Positions 1-7,376 of a stretch of 64,000 bases of DNA are shown piece after piece. Below the pieces are notes generated by a model. That model had not been told where the DNA came from and ran no database searches. It saw only the letters and a program-made list of their open reading frames with translations. Numbering within the stretch: position 1 is the first letter of the stretch; each line of letters opens with the position of its first letter. Location: positions 20,526-84,525 of the forward strand of contig NZ_PVTE01000026.1 in NCBI RefSeq assembly GCF_003002825.1. The letters are read 5' to 3'. This stretch comes from Spirosoma oryzae (GTDB taxonomy: Bacteria > Bacteroidota > Bacteroidia > Cytophagales > Spirosomataceae). The translations under genes and the position numbers were made by a program.

Positions 1-1652
1 CGTTTACGGCTGACGAAACGTTCAACACTGACCGGGAGAAAGCGAGCTGGCCTAAATCGATTGAGGAACAAAATGACCTGTGGCGCAAAATTCTGAAAAA
101 TCAGGCGCTCGATCTGAAACTGGGCGGTAATCGTAGCGATAGTGCCGTGAGCGCGCTCATGACACAACGGTATAACAACCTCGACAAAGCGATCAACCGG
201 GTTAAGAGCGCCGACGTGTTTCAGATGTATATGAACTCGTTCGCCGAAGCACTCGACCCGCATACCAACTATCTGTCGCCAAGCAATGCTGATCGCTTCA
301 ATCAGGAGATGAGTCAGTCGCTGGAAGGCATTGGTGCCATGTTGCAGGAAGACGGTGATTACATCAAAATCACCAACGTATTACCCGGTGGTCCGGCTTT
401 CAAGAGCAATCAGTTGAAAGCGAACGATAAAATCGCTGGCGTTGCACAGGGCGATAACGGCCATATGGTCAACACGATGAACTGGCAGGTTGATGAGGTA
501 GTAAAGCTGATCAAAGGTCCAAAAGGAACGGTCGTACGCCTACAGGTTATCTCACCGAATGCCATTGCCGGTGCACCGCCGAAGGAAATCCGGTTGGTTC
601 GCGAGAAGATTAAATTGGAAGAACAGCGGGCCAAGAAAGAAGTCATCGACGTCGTTGACAATGGGAAGACGGTCAAGATTGGCGTTATCAACATTCCGAT
701 GTTTTACCGGGATTTTGAAGGTGCCCGTCGACGCGAAGAAGGCTTCAGCAGCACGACGAGCGATGTGAAGAAGTTTGTCGAAGAACTGAAAGCCGAAAAA
801 GTGCAGGGTATCGTAATCGACCTGCGCGATAATGGGGGCGGTTCGCTAACCGAAGCTATCGATCTGACCGGCTTGTTTATTCCAAAAGGGCCGGTCGTAC
901 AGGTCAAAGAATCGACCGGCGAGACGGAGGTCTACTCAGACAAAGATGGTGGTGCCGTGGTATACGATGGCCCGATGGCCGTCCTTGTAAACCGGTTCAG
1001 CGCGTCAGCGTCGGAGATTTTCGCGGCCGCTATTCAGGATTACAAACGTGGAATCATCATCGGCGGTCAGACCTATGGTAAAGGAACAGTGCAGACGCTG
1101 GTTGACTTGAATCAGTGGTTGCCTAAAGAGCCGGAAAAGGTCGGTCAGGTAAAAATGACAATTCAGAAGTTTTACCGGATCAACGGGAGCAGCACGCAGC
1201 ACCGGGGTGTAACGCCCGACGTCGAACTGCCGTCTGCGTTCTCGGCCGAAGAGTACGGAGAAAGTTCGCAGCCAAGCGCACTGCCCTGGGACCACATCAA
1301 CTCGACTCGGTACGATGCATCCCAGGCCGTCGACGATAAGATTCTGGCTCGCCTGCGTGCTCGTTTCGATCAGCGACTCAAATCCGATGTGGAATTGAAG
1401 CAGTTGGCGCAGGATTTGGCCGACTTCAAGAAAGCCAAGGAAAACACGGTTGTGTCATTACTGGAATCGAAACGCCGGAAAGAGCGGGAAGATGCCGAAC
1501 GGAAACGGACGGCAGCCGTGAAGGTTTCGCAAATGTCAGCCCCGGCTGATGAAACCGGGACCCCTGCCAAAACGGAATCGAAAAAGAAGAAAGATACCTA
1601 CCTCAACGAAGCTGGGCTGGTATTAGCCGATTACATTCTGGCAGCGAAATAA
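1..1652 (+). CDS. Tail-specific (carboxy-terminal processing) protease, S41 family, 5' end missing
   Basis: Periplasmic serine protease of the Prc/CtpA type, which degrades or trims envelope proteins from their C-termini. The frame is open from base 3, so the gene starts outside the window. In order one sees the end of the N-terminal helical domain, a PDZ-like domain (about 300-570), and the S41 peptidase core. The core motif SASASEI has the nucleophile Ser probably at 1005-1007, and the general-base Lys of YGKGTVQ lies 25 codons later at 1080-1082, the same spacing as in E. coli Prc. A lysine-rich C-terminal extension follows (about 1440-1600), typical of the long Prc subfamily. A good terminator lies just downstream. 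The family call is firm; substrates are unknown. Confidence 0.95.
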   Translation, partial: FTADETFNTDREKASWPKSIEEQNDLWRKILKNQALDLKLGGNRSDSAVSALMTQRYNNLDKAINRVKSADVFQMYMNSFAEALDPHTNYLSPSNADRFNQEMSQSLEGIGAMLQEDGDYIKITNVLPGGPAFKSNQLKANDKIAGVAQGDNGHMVNTMNWQVDEVVKLIKGPKGTVVRLQVISPNAIAGAPPKEIRLVREKIKLEEQRAKKEVIDVVDNGKTVKIGVINIPMFYRDFEGARRREEGFSSTTSDVKKFVEELKAEKVQGIVIDLRDNGGGSLTEAIDLTGLFIPKGPVVQVKESTGETEVYSDKDGGAVVYDGPMAVLVNRFSASASEIFAAAIQDYKRGIIIGGQTYGKGTVQTLVDLNQWLPKEPEKVGQVKMTIQKFYRINGSSTQHRGVTPDVELPSAFSAEEYGESSQPSALPWDHINSTRYDASQAVDDKILARLRARFDQRLKSDVELKQLAQDLADFKKAKENTVVSLLESKRRKEREDAERKRTAAVKVSQMSAPADETGTPAKTESKKKKDTYLNEAGLVLADYILAAK

Positions 1653-1672
1653 TAAATCAGTAAGCATCAACG

Positions 1673-1703
1673 AAGCCCGGCCTCAGCAGGTCGGGCTTTT
1701 TTT
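1673..1703 (+). terminator. Rho-independent terminator of the S41 protease gene
   Basis: AGCCCG pairs with CGGGCT across a loop of about 12 bases and is followed by a run of seven T. It lies 20 bases after the protease stop codon. Confidence 0.85.
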
Positions 1704-1709
1704 ACGACT

Positions 1710-1949
1710 ATGTGGTATTTCCTTATTCGGCAGGGCAATGTCTCTTACGAACAATACCGGGCGCTACAGCGGAAAGCCGCGCTGACCGAAGTTGAACTCT
1801 TCAATGACCCTTACGAGAATTGGTACGTGTTAAGCGTGGAGAAAGAGCAATACACCGCCTTCGTCGACCAGTTAGACCGGCAAGGCATTGTCTACGACTT
1901 GCGCAGCGACCGACCCCTGCGCGATGAGTTGCTGAGCCTCATGCGTTGA
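1710..1949 (+). CDS. Small hypothetical protein (79 aa)
   Basis: A 79-residue ORF squeezed between the protease terminator and dnaG on the same strand. It begins MWYFLIRQG, is mixed alpha/beta by eye, rich in Tyr, Glu and Arg, and ends in DELLSLMR. It has no signal peptide, Cys pair or known motif. Its start lies only nine bases after the upstream T-run, so it needs its own promoter or read-through; no clear -7 box precedes it. Codon use looks like that of its neighbours, which favours a real gene. I do not recognise the family. Confidence 0.55.
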   Translation: MWYFLIRQGNVSYEQYRALQRKAALTEVELFNDPYENWYVLSVEKEQYTAFVDQLDRQGIVYDLRSDRPLRDELLSLMR

Positions 1950-1978
1950 AAACGGGCGTCGTTCTCCGCGTTTCGACG

Positions 1979-1986
1979 TATCTTTG
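1979..1986 (+). promoter_or_regulatory. Bacteroidota-type -7 box before dnaG
   Basis: TATCTTTG matches TAnnTTTG and lies 27 bases before the dnaG start codon. I see no convincing -33 box 19-21 bases upstream, so this is a moderate call. Confidence 0.5.
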
Positions 1987-2012
1987 AGTAGCAGCATCAA
2001 CAAATACCAGTC

Positions 2013-4076
2013 ATGCGGATTCCTGAGGAAACCGTCGAGCGCATTCGGCAGGCCAGTGATATTCTGGAGGTTATTAACGACTTCGTGTCGCTGAAAAAAA
2101 GGGGCAGTAACTACATTGCCTGCTGTCCGTTTCACAACGAGAAAACGCCATCATTCAACGTTAATCCGGTCCGGCAGATTTACAAATGCTTTGGCTGCGG
2201 CAAGGCGGGGGATGCGGTACGCTTCGTAATGGATATCGAAAATATCGGTTACGGGGAAGCGCTACGGTACTTGGCCAAGAAATACGGTGTCGAGATCGAG
2301 GAGCAGGAGCAAACACCGGAAGAACTGCTGCGGCAGAATGAGCGGGAAAGCCTGCTGATTGCGTTGAACTTCGCCAAGACGTACTTCCAGGAGCTGATGC
2401 AGCAGACCGATGAGGGGAAGAGCATTGGCCTGAGTTACTTCCGGGAACGTGGGTTTACTAACCCGACTATCGACGCCTTTGAACTGGGCTATAGCCTTGA
2501 TCAGTGGGACGGATTGCTACAAGCCGCCATCAAACGGGGCTACAACCCCGATATGCTGGAGAAGGCGGGGCTCATTCTGCGGAAGGAAGCCGATGGGGGC
2601 GGGAAAACGAAAACCTTCGATCGCTTCCGGGGGCGGGTCATGTTCCCGATCCATAACGTGTCCGGGCGGGTTATTGCCTTCGGTGCCCGCATACTCAAGA
2701 CCGACAAGAACCAGCCGAAATACCTAAACTCGCCAGAGACTACCGTATACCACAAAAGCCAGGTTCTGTACGGCATCTACCAGGCTAAGCAGGCAATCCG
2801 GCAGGAAGATGTTTGCTTTCTGACGGAAGGGTATACGGACGTTATTTCGCTACATCAGGCGGGTATCAAGAACGTCGTTGCATCCTCGGGTACGTCGCTA
2901 ACGACGGAGCAGATACGGCTGGTGGCTCGCTTTACGCCTAACATCACGATCCTGTATGATGGCGACGCTGCCGGTATCAAAGCGGCCCTGCGTGGTCTCG
3001 ACATGGTGCTTGAGGAAGGGCTGAACCTGCGCCTGCTGCTGCTGCCTGATGGGGAAGATCCCGACAGCTACGTGCATAAGGTCGGCGCGGAAGCATTCAA
3101 AGCGTACATAAAACAGCATTCACAGGACTTCATCGATTTCAAAGCCAGTCGATGGTTAACCGAAGCCGGCGACGATCCACTCAAGCGGGCAGAAGGTATA
3201 TCGGACGTGTGCGCCAGTATCACCCGCATCCCCGATCTGTTGAAACGACAAACCTTGTCGCAGCGGGTTGCGCAGGTTTTTCATGTCAGTGAACAATCGG
3301 TTATCTCGGAGATAAATCGGCTGTTACGCAAACAGCAGGAGCAGGGGCAAAAGGAAGCCGAACGGCAGCAACATCGGACAGAAGCTACTAATCGGCAGGC
3401 TGCTCCGGCACCGCAGCAAGCGGCTACGACCGATGATATCAACGCGTTGCTGAGTAGCCTGAGCGATTCGGACGCGGACCTGCCAGATATTGTCATACCT
3501 GATGCGCCTGCCCGGCCGGCAGCGCAAGCGAAAACGGTACAGACACCTTTAGCACTTCAGGAGGCTGAGTGTATTCGATTACTGCTGAATCACGGGGCCC
3601 GTGAGCTTGAACCGGGTATTACGCTTTGTCAGTACGTATTGAGTGAACTGGATGATATTGACTTTCAAACCTCGCCGTACAACCTGATCCTGACGCTGTA
3701 TCGGGAGGCATACGCACAGGGTGACATTCTGCTAGCCGCCGATTTTCTGAATCGGCGCGTCAGTACTGAGCAGGCCATACAGGAGCAGGCTATCCATATG
3801 ACCACACCGCGCTATGAGATCAGCGATGGTTGGCAGAAGCACGAGATATTCGTACCATCCGAGGAGGAGATCGGTATTCTGGCCGATGCTGCCTATCGGA
3901 ATATCCTTCGGATCAAGAAAATGCTGGCTGAGCAACGGATGAGTCAGATACAGGCCCAAATGCGCGAGCCAGCTAACTCTCCCGATGAAGCAGACCGGTT
4001 GATGCTTGAATTTATGGGTATGAAACGAGTGGATATGGAGATCTCACGTTTACTTGGTACCGTCATTTCGGGATAA
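2013..4076 (+). CDS. dnaG: DNA primase DnaG
   Basis: Synthesises RNA primers at the replication fork, working with the replicative helicase. The 687-residue protein has the usual order. The N-terminal CHC2 zinc finger has ligands C38, H41, C59 and C62. The primase core follows, then the TOPRIM domain with E272 (TEGYTD) and the metal-binding DGD at 316-318. A Gln/Ala-rich linker at about 440-510 leads to the C-terminal helicase-interaction region. Length is slightly above the usual 580-650 because of this linker. A -7 box lies 27 bases upstream. It stands alone on its strand before a divergent or convergent region. No odd residues were seen in the motifs. Confidence 0.98.
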   Translation: MRIPEETVERIRQASDILEVINDFVSLKKRGSNYIACCPFHNEKTPSFNVNPVRQIYKCFGCGKAGDAVRFVMDIENIGYGEALRYLAKKYGVEIEEQEQTPEELLRQNERESLLIALNFAKTYFQELMQQTDEGKSIGLSYFRERGFTNPTIDAFELGYSLDQWDGLLQAAIKRGYNPDMLEKAGLILRKEADGGGKTKTFDRFRGRVMFPIHNVSGRVIAFGARILKTDKNQPKYLNSPETTVYHKSQVLYGIYQAKQAIRQEDVCFLTEGYTDVISLHQAGIKNVVASSGTSLTTEQIRLVARFTPNITILYDGDAAGIKAALRGLDMVLEEGLNLRLLLLPDGEDPDSYVHKVGAEAFKAYIKQHSQDFIDFKASRWLTEAGDDPLKRAEGISDVCASITRIPDLLKRQTLSQRVAQVFHVSEQSVISEINRLLRKQQEQGQKEAERQQHRTEATNRQAAPAPQQAATTDDINALLSSLSDSDADLPDIVIPDAPARPAAQAKTVQTPLALQEAECIRLLLNHGARELEPGITLCQYVLSELDDIDFQTSPYNLILTLYREAYAQGDILLAADFLNRRVSTEQAIQEQAIHMTTPRYEISDGWQKHEIFVPSEEEIGILADAAYRNILRIKKMLAEQRMSQIQAQMREPANSPDEADRLMLEFMGMKRVDMEISRLLGTVISG

Positions 4077-4211
4077 TGCGTAAACAACGAAGTATGTAAT
4101 AGGCGTGTGATTCAACTCGTCTGTAAACGAAAGAGCCAAGTTTGTCTTTCCAATGACCATACGTAGTAATTTTTCCGGCTTTCCTGTAGTAATTTTTTAC
4201 TAGACGCGTAC

Positions 4212-4241
4212 AAAAAAGGCTCTTCGATTTCGAAGAGCCTT
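4212..4241 (-). terminator. Terminator for the 130-aa gene
   Basis: A perfect 11-bp stem (AAGGCTCTTCG with CGAAGAGCCTT) and a 4-base loop. On the minus strand it is followed by a run of T (six A on the plus strand at 4212-4217). It sits 25 bases beyond the stop codon of the leftward gene; dnaG could also use the stem from the other side. Confidence 0.88.
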
Positions 4242-4266
4242 ACCTTTATAGCGGGGAAATTGAACA

Positions 4267-4659
4267 CTATGCTTGCGCTACGGTCTTAATCATCGAAGCG
4301 CCGTTAACCAGTTCTGCGTCGATTTCCTGGTTCAGGTCACTCAGCAGTCTGGCATGAGAGTGAAGCTGACCTGACTGTGACGACTGAAATTTACCGATCT
4401 TGGGATTGTTCATGTCCATCAGTAACGTCATCAGTACGTCGCTCATGTGCTGACGCAGCGTCATCAACTGCCGTAGTCGCATACGGGTAGCTGAGTCCTG
4501 CCGACGCGAACCACCTCGAAGGGAATTGATAACTTCCGTTAATTTGGCATACCGGTTATGAAATTGCTCTGTCGCTTCTACCCAATCCAAAATCAAGTTC
4601 TGCACTTCTACAGCTGATGCCTCGTAAGTAGCCGATACTGATTGCTCTTGACCTTTCAT
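4267..4659 (-). CDS. Hypothetical helical protein (130 aa)
   Basis: A 130-residue soluble protein with no signal peptide or Cys residues. It is almost wholly helical by eye, with long stretches rich in Gln, Leu, Ser and Met (for example LRQLMTLRQHMSDVLMTLL) and a central basic patch GGSRRQDSATRMRLR. It could be a coiled-coil or small helical-bundle protein; I do not recognise the family. It has a promoter (-7 box at 4699-4706) and a perfect terminator, so it is probably a monocistronic expressed gene. It is divergent from the LuxR-type regulator across a region holding a perfect 28-bp inverted repeat, so the two may be controlled together. Confidence 0.75.
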   Translation of the reverse strand: MKGQEQSVSATYEASAVEVQNLILDWVEATEQFHNRYAKLTEVINSLRGGSRRQDSATRMRLRQLMTLRQHMSDVLMTLLMDMNNPKIGKFQSSQSGQLHSHARLLSDLNQEIDAELVNGASMIKTVAQA

Positions 4660-4698
4660 ACGATACCTAACTTAAAATCTCGTTTTTTTTCCGTTGAT

Positions 4699-4706
4699 CA
4701 AAAGTA
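4699..4706 (-). promoter_or_regulatory. -7 box for the 130-aa gene
   Basis: On the minus strand the bases read TACTTTTG, a full match to TAnnTTTG, 40 bases before the start codon. CTTG lies about 21 bases further upstream as a possible -33 box. Confidence 0.5.
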
Positions 4707-4742
4707 TACAGGCGTGCGTAGCGAACGCAAGCGTATACGCAT

Positions 4743-4813
4743 GAAATCACCCTTTTCCTGCGTGAAATCAACGAATTGATTTGAGTGATTTCACGCAGGA
4801 AAAGGGTGATTTC
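4743..4813. repeat. Perfect 28-bp inverted repeat in a divergent promoter region
   Basis: The arm 4743-4770 is exactly the reverse complement of 4786-4813, with a 15-base spacer. Each arm carries TGAAATCA-like blocks near both of its ends, so the region holds four similar half-sites. It lies between the divergent 130-aa gene and the LuxR-type regulator and has no T-run, so an operator or a long hairpin in a 5' leader fits better than a terminator. Confidence 0.9.
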
Positions 4814-4890
4814 GCACCTTTTGGCTTGTTGATTGCCCATATAGACTAGTAGATTCGATCGTCTGATTCGCGATATGCCCACTGAAACCT

Positions 4891-5586
4891 ATGAACTTGT
4901 CCATCAAAAATCAGGAGTCTGCTAAAAACTTTGCGATTCGCCGTCGAGACTTCTCCATACTGGTTGCGCAGTCGGAACTGTTCAATTGTGAGGTCCTGAG
5001 TCAGCTGCTGAAAGAGCAGGGGTACAATGTAGTGGGTAGGGCCGTCGAAATGGAAGATACGCTTCAGCAGATTCGGGTCAAGCGACCACACTGCGTGATA
5101 CTTGAATCGGAAATATCCGGGCGGCAAAGTTTCGACATCGTAGAAGAACTACGAACGACCAACTACCAGACCAAATTTATTCTGTATACAAGCAAACCTG
5201 ATGCCCGAATGGTGGCAAAGGCAATGCAAATCGGCTTTTTTGGCTTTCTGTATGCCAACGACAGTCTGGACGAGCTGTACCGCTGTTTTCACACCGTGAG
5301 CAGTGGCGGTTGTTACTACAGTAACGGGTTTATGTCTTTACTGAAGGATTACGGGGTAGATATAATCTCCGATGAGACACGAACCGCGCTAAACCGCCTG
5401 ACCAATCGTGAACGGGAAGTGCTCCGTATGGTTGCCGATGGGGGGACAACAGACGAAATAGCGGATAATCTGGGGATTAGCTATCGTACAGCGATCAATC
5501 ATAAGGCGCACATCGCTAAAAAACTTGACTTGGAAGGCTGTCGTCAACTGCCCAAATACGGTATTTCTGTCCGGAAATACCTGTGA
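4891..5586 (+). CDS. LuxR/NarL-type transcription regulator with a degenerate receiver domain
   Basis: A 231-residue protein with a receiver-like domain (about 20-140) and a C-terminal LuxR helix-turn-helix (about 168-215). The latter contains the hallmark LTNREREVLRMVADG and EIADNLGISYRTAINHKAHI. The receiver has lost the usual chemistry. The acidic pair after strand 1 is Q27-S28, the phospho-accepting Asp is replaced by E72 (VILESEISG), and the conserved Lys position is Ala or Asn (FLYAND). It should therefore act without a histidine kinase, perhaps as a constitutively active or ligand-sensing form. No kinase gene is nearby. The perfect inverted repeat at 4743-4813 upstream may be its own operator. 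Its target genes are unknown. Confidence 0.88.
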   Translation: MNLSIKNQESAKNFAIRRRDFSILVAQSELFNCEVLSQLLKEQGYNVVGRAVEMEDTLQQIRVKRPHCVILESEISGRQSFDIVEELRTTNYQTKFILYTSKPDARMVAKAMQIGFFGFLYANDSLDELYRCFHTVSSGGCYYSNGFMSLLKDYGVDIISDETRTALNRLTNREREVLRMVADGGTTDEIADNLGISYRTAINHKAHIAKKLDLEGCRQLPKYGISVRKYL

Positions 5587-5589
5587 GTG

Positions 5590-6606
5590 TCAAGACGAGA
5601 ATACCTCGAAGGAGTTAGCGTCGGAGTTCGAGCGGGGCGGAATGTTACCTTGTAACCATTCCTTGAATTCGTGCATCCGGGCCCGGGGAACAATAACCTC
5701 GTGATTGCCGGGCGTGTTGAGTCGAACTATATATTTGCCGTTTTCCCAGTAAGCATAGTTAAGTACAGCCTCTCGGTTGACTATATAATCGCGCTTTATA
5801 CGAAAGAAAACGCTGGGGTCGAGTTCCTGATCAAGTTCGTTGAGGGTTTTCGTGATCAGATACCGGCCACGGGGGTGCTCAGCGTAGTATTGGCGTTCTT
5901 CCACCGTGAAGAAATAAGCTTCTGTCGACAGGAAGGTGATTTCACCATTAGCGTCTTTTCCGCGCAGGTACAATGGATTGTCTGATTGAACGGCTTCCTG
6001 CACGGGCGGATTACTCAGTTGGTCTATCACCTGTGCCATCATTGCTGACTCTGACTCGGCAGCCTGTTGCGCCTTCTGCCGCTCGCGCAGGTAATCTGAT
6101 ATAAGCGATATGTTGACAGATGCATAGGCGATGAGCAAGATTGGAATGAGGTACCGCAGGTACATTTCCCCCGTAAAGGTGCCGATGAGGAACGAGTTGA
6201 GGTAGTTCTGAAACGAGTAATCCGGGAATTTCTGAAAAACGAACCGGACGGTTTCCGTAATCGGATTGAATATGAAGAAGGCTAGTAATACAGTTGGAAG
6301 CAGCTTAAGCTGATAGCGAAGGATCACCTCAGGCTTCAATTCGAGTGAAGTAAGCCCGAACTGCTTATGCTGTTGATTAAGCAGGCTAAGCAGCACAAGC
6401 ACGGTGACTACTTCCGGTAAGACGATGCTCCGAACGAATAACCACATGTAAGGCAAAAAGCCCCCGTACTGTGTAAGTCTGGCAAGCTTGGAACTGTATA
6501 TATAAGACCAGGAAACGCCTTCCATTGCCAGTACGATAACCAGCAGGACGCCGATACTATAGATCGGGTTCCGTAAATATTTTCTGGTTAGCTGTATCGT
6601 CGTCAT
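5590..6606 (-). CDS. Membrane-anchored LytTR-type transcription regulator
   Basis: A 338-residue protein with four predicted membrane segments (about 16-36, 54-77, 101-116, 148-169), a short helical linker (170-200), and a C-terminal LytTR DNA-binding domain (about 211-318; motifs FFRIKRDYIVN and ENGKYIVRL). There is no receiver domain, so the signal is presumably sensed in or at the membrane. This domain architecture is common in Bacteroidota. Its start faces the first of the three small peptide genes across 176 bases, which makes the peptide cassette a plausible target. It converges with the LuxR-type gene, the two stop codons being only a few bases apart. Confidence 0.88.
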   Translation of the reverse strand: MTTIQLTRKYLRNPIYSIGVLLVIVLAMEGVSWSYIYSSKLARLTQYGGFLPYMWLFVRSIVLPEVVTVLVLLSLLNQQHKQFGLTSLELKPEVILRYQLKLLPTVLLAFFIFNPITETVRFVFQKFPDYSFQNYLNSFLIGTFTGEMYLRYLIPILLIAYASVNISLISDYLRERQKAQQAAESESAMMAQVIDQLSNPPVQEAVQSDNPLYLRGKDANGEITFLSTEAYFFTVEERQYYAEHPRGRYLITKTLNELDQELDPSVFFRIKRDYIVNREAVLNYAYWENGKYIVRLNTPGNHEVIVPRARMHEFKEWLQGNIPPRSNSDANSFEVFSS

Positions 6607-6657
6607 ACTGCCCTTATCAAAAATCTAAACTAAGATACTAGTAAATATTGACTAATA

Positions 6658-6666
6658 CCTAACGTA
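6658..6666 (-). promoter_or_regulatory. Possible LytTR half-site
   Basis: The minus strand reads TACGTTAGG, which fits the published LytTR half-site pattern [TA][AC][CA]GTTN[AG][TG]. It lies between the LytTR gene and the peptide genes. I found no good second half-site at the expected 21-base spacing, so this is tentative. Confidence 0.3.
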
Positions 6667-6685
6667 TTAATGAGACTTTTCTGCG

Positions 6686-6717
6686 ATTGAGCGCCCTGTG
6701 GGGGTGGGGTACCTTTG
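6686..6717 (+). promoter_or_regulatory. Bacteroidota-type promoter of the small-peptide cassette
   Basis: ATTG at 6686-6689, a 20-base spacer, and TACCTTTG at 6710-6717 (full TAnnTTTG match). It leaves a 5' leader of about 55-60 bases before the first peptide start and is the best promoter match in this region. Confidence 0.75.
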
Positions 6718-6782
6718 TATTGTCAATGAGACAAAAAAAGACAACGCAAGTAACCTCATCACTTTTATATCAGTCAATCGCC

Positions 6783-6944
6783 ATGAAAAAGCAATTTTCG
6801 ATCAAGGCCATCAATGTCGCCAAAGGTAATGTTCTGTCGGCTGCTAAAGCTGAATCAGCTAACCTGCTGAAGTTTCTCAAACCCGCCGATTGCTGCCCCA
6901 CTGCTGACTTTACTGCCTTGACCAAGCCAGTTTTGTCGCTCTAA
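6783..6944 (+). CDS. Small peptide 1 of 3, putative RiPP-like precursor (53 aa)
   Basis: A basic N-terminal part (MKKQFSIKAINVAKGNV) is followed by SAAKAESA and the core LLKFLKPADCCPTADFTAL, which is identical in the next two genes. The tail is TKPVLSL. There is no hydrophobic signal peptide and no Gly-Gly processing site. The vicinal Cys pair, Asp, Thr and Ser are possible sites of modification. It is the first gene after the promoter at 6686-6717 and heads the unit peptide 1 - peptide 2 - peptide 3 - acyltransferase. The precursor role is inferred from size, tandem copies and the neighbouring enzyme; I know no named family. A small structural or signalling peptide is the alternative. Confidence 0.8.
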   Translation: MKKQFSIKAINVAKGNVLSAAKAESANLLKFLKPADCCPTADFTALTKPVLSL

Positions 6945-6990
6945 TCAGTCCGCATTAATCATTCCAACTGACATATCTATTCGATCTATC

Positions 6991-7149
6991 ATGAACAAGC
7001 AATTCGCCATCAAGAGCATAAACACCAAAAAAAGTCTAGTATCTGCTGCCAAAGCTGAATCAGCTAACCTGCTGAAGTTTCTCAAGCCAGCCGATTGCTG
7101 CCCCACTGCTGACTTTACCGCACTGGTTAAACCTGTAGTCTCTCTCTAA
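6991..7149 (+). CDS. Small peptide 2 of 3, putative RiPP-like precursor (52 aa)
   Basis: Starts MNKQFAIKSINTKKS, shares SAAKAESA and the 19-residue Cys-Cys core with peptide 1, and ends VKPVVSL. It lies 46 bases after peptide 1. The DNA of the core is nearly identical to that of peptide 1 while the flanks have diverged. This points to a recent tandem duplication with the core held constant. The N-terminal pattern K-x-F-x-I-K-x-I-N is kept in all three copies and could be the recognition sequence of a leader. Function inferred as for peptide 1. Confidence 0.8.
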   Translation: MNKQFAIKSINTKKSLVSAAKAESANLLKFLKPADCCPTADFTALVKPVVSL

Positions 7150-7188
7150 GTAACTCAGTCTATCAATCTCTGATACAGTACCAACGAC

Positions 7189-7350
7189 ATGAAAAAGAAC
7201 TTTGCCATCAAAACGATCAACACCGTAAAGAACGGTATCAGCTCGGCCGCCAAAAACGAATCAGCCAGCCTGCTCAAGTTTCTCAAGCCCGCTGATTGCT
7301 GCCCCACCGCAGACTTTACCGCGCTGAATAAGGCTAGTATCTCTTTGTAA
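7189..7350 (+). CDS. Small peptide 3 of 3, putative RiPP-like precursor (53 aa)
   Basis: Starts MKKNFAIKTINTVKN, has SAAKNESAS and the same 19-residue core, and ends NKASISL. It is the most diverged copy at the DNA level. Several third-codon changes within the core leave the protein unchanged, which is direct evidence of purifying selection on the peptide sequence and against a non-coding repeat. It ends 26 bases before the acyltransferase start, so the two are very probably cotranscribed. Only the last seven residues and the leader vary among the copies. Confidence 0.8.
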   Translation: MKKNFAIKTINTVKNGISSAAKNESASLLKFLKPADCCPTADFTALNKASISL

Positions 7351-7376
7351 TAAATCCCATTCAACTACGTACGGTT

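Noticed and set aside
4667..4882. 71-residue ORF over the perfect inverted repeat
   Set aside because: It spans the palindrome and the promoter of the 130-aa gene; length and composition give no support.
6991..7149. Lantibiotic interpretation of the small peptides
   Set aside because: No LanB/LanC/LanM-like enzyme, no transporter and no Gly-Gly leader are adjacent; the Cys-Cys core alone does not support it.
7155..7364. Antisense 69-residue ORF under peptide 3
   Set aside because: Its sequence is a by-product of the codon pattern of the peptide gene; silent changes follow the peptide frame on the plus strand.
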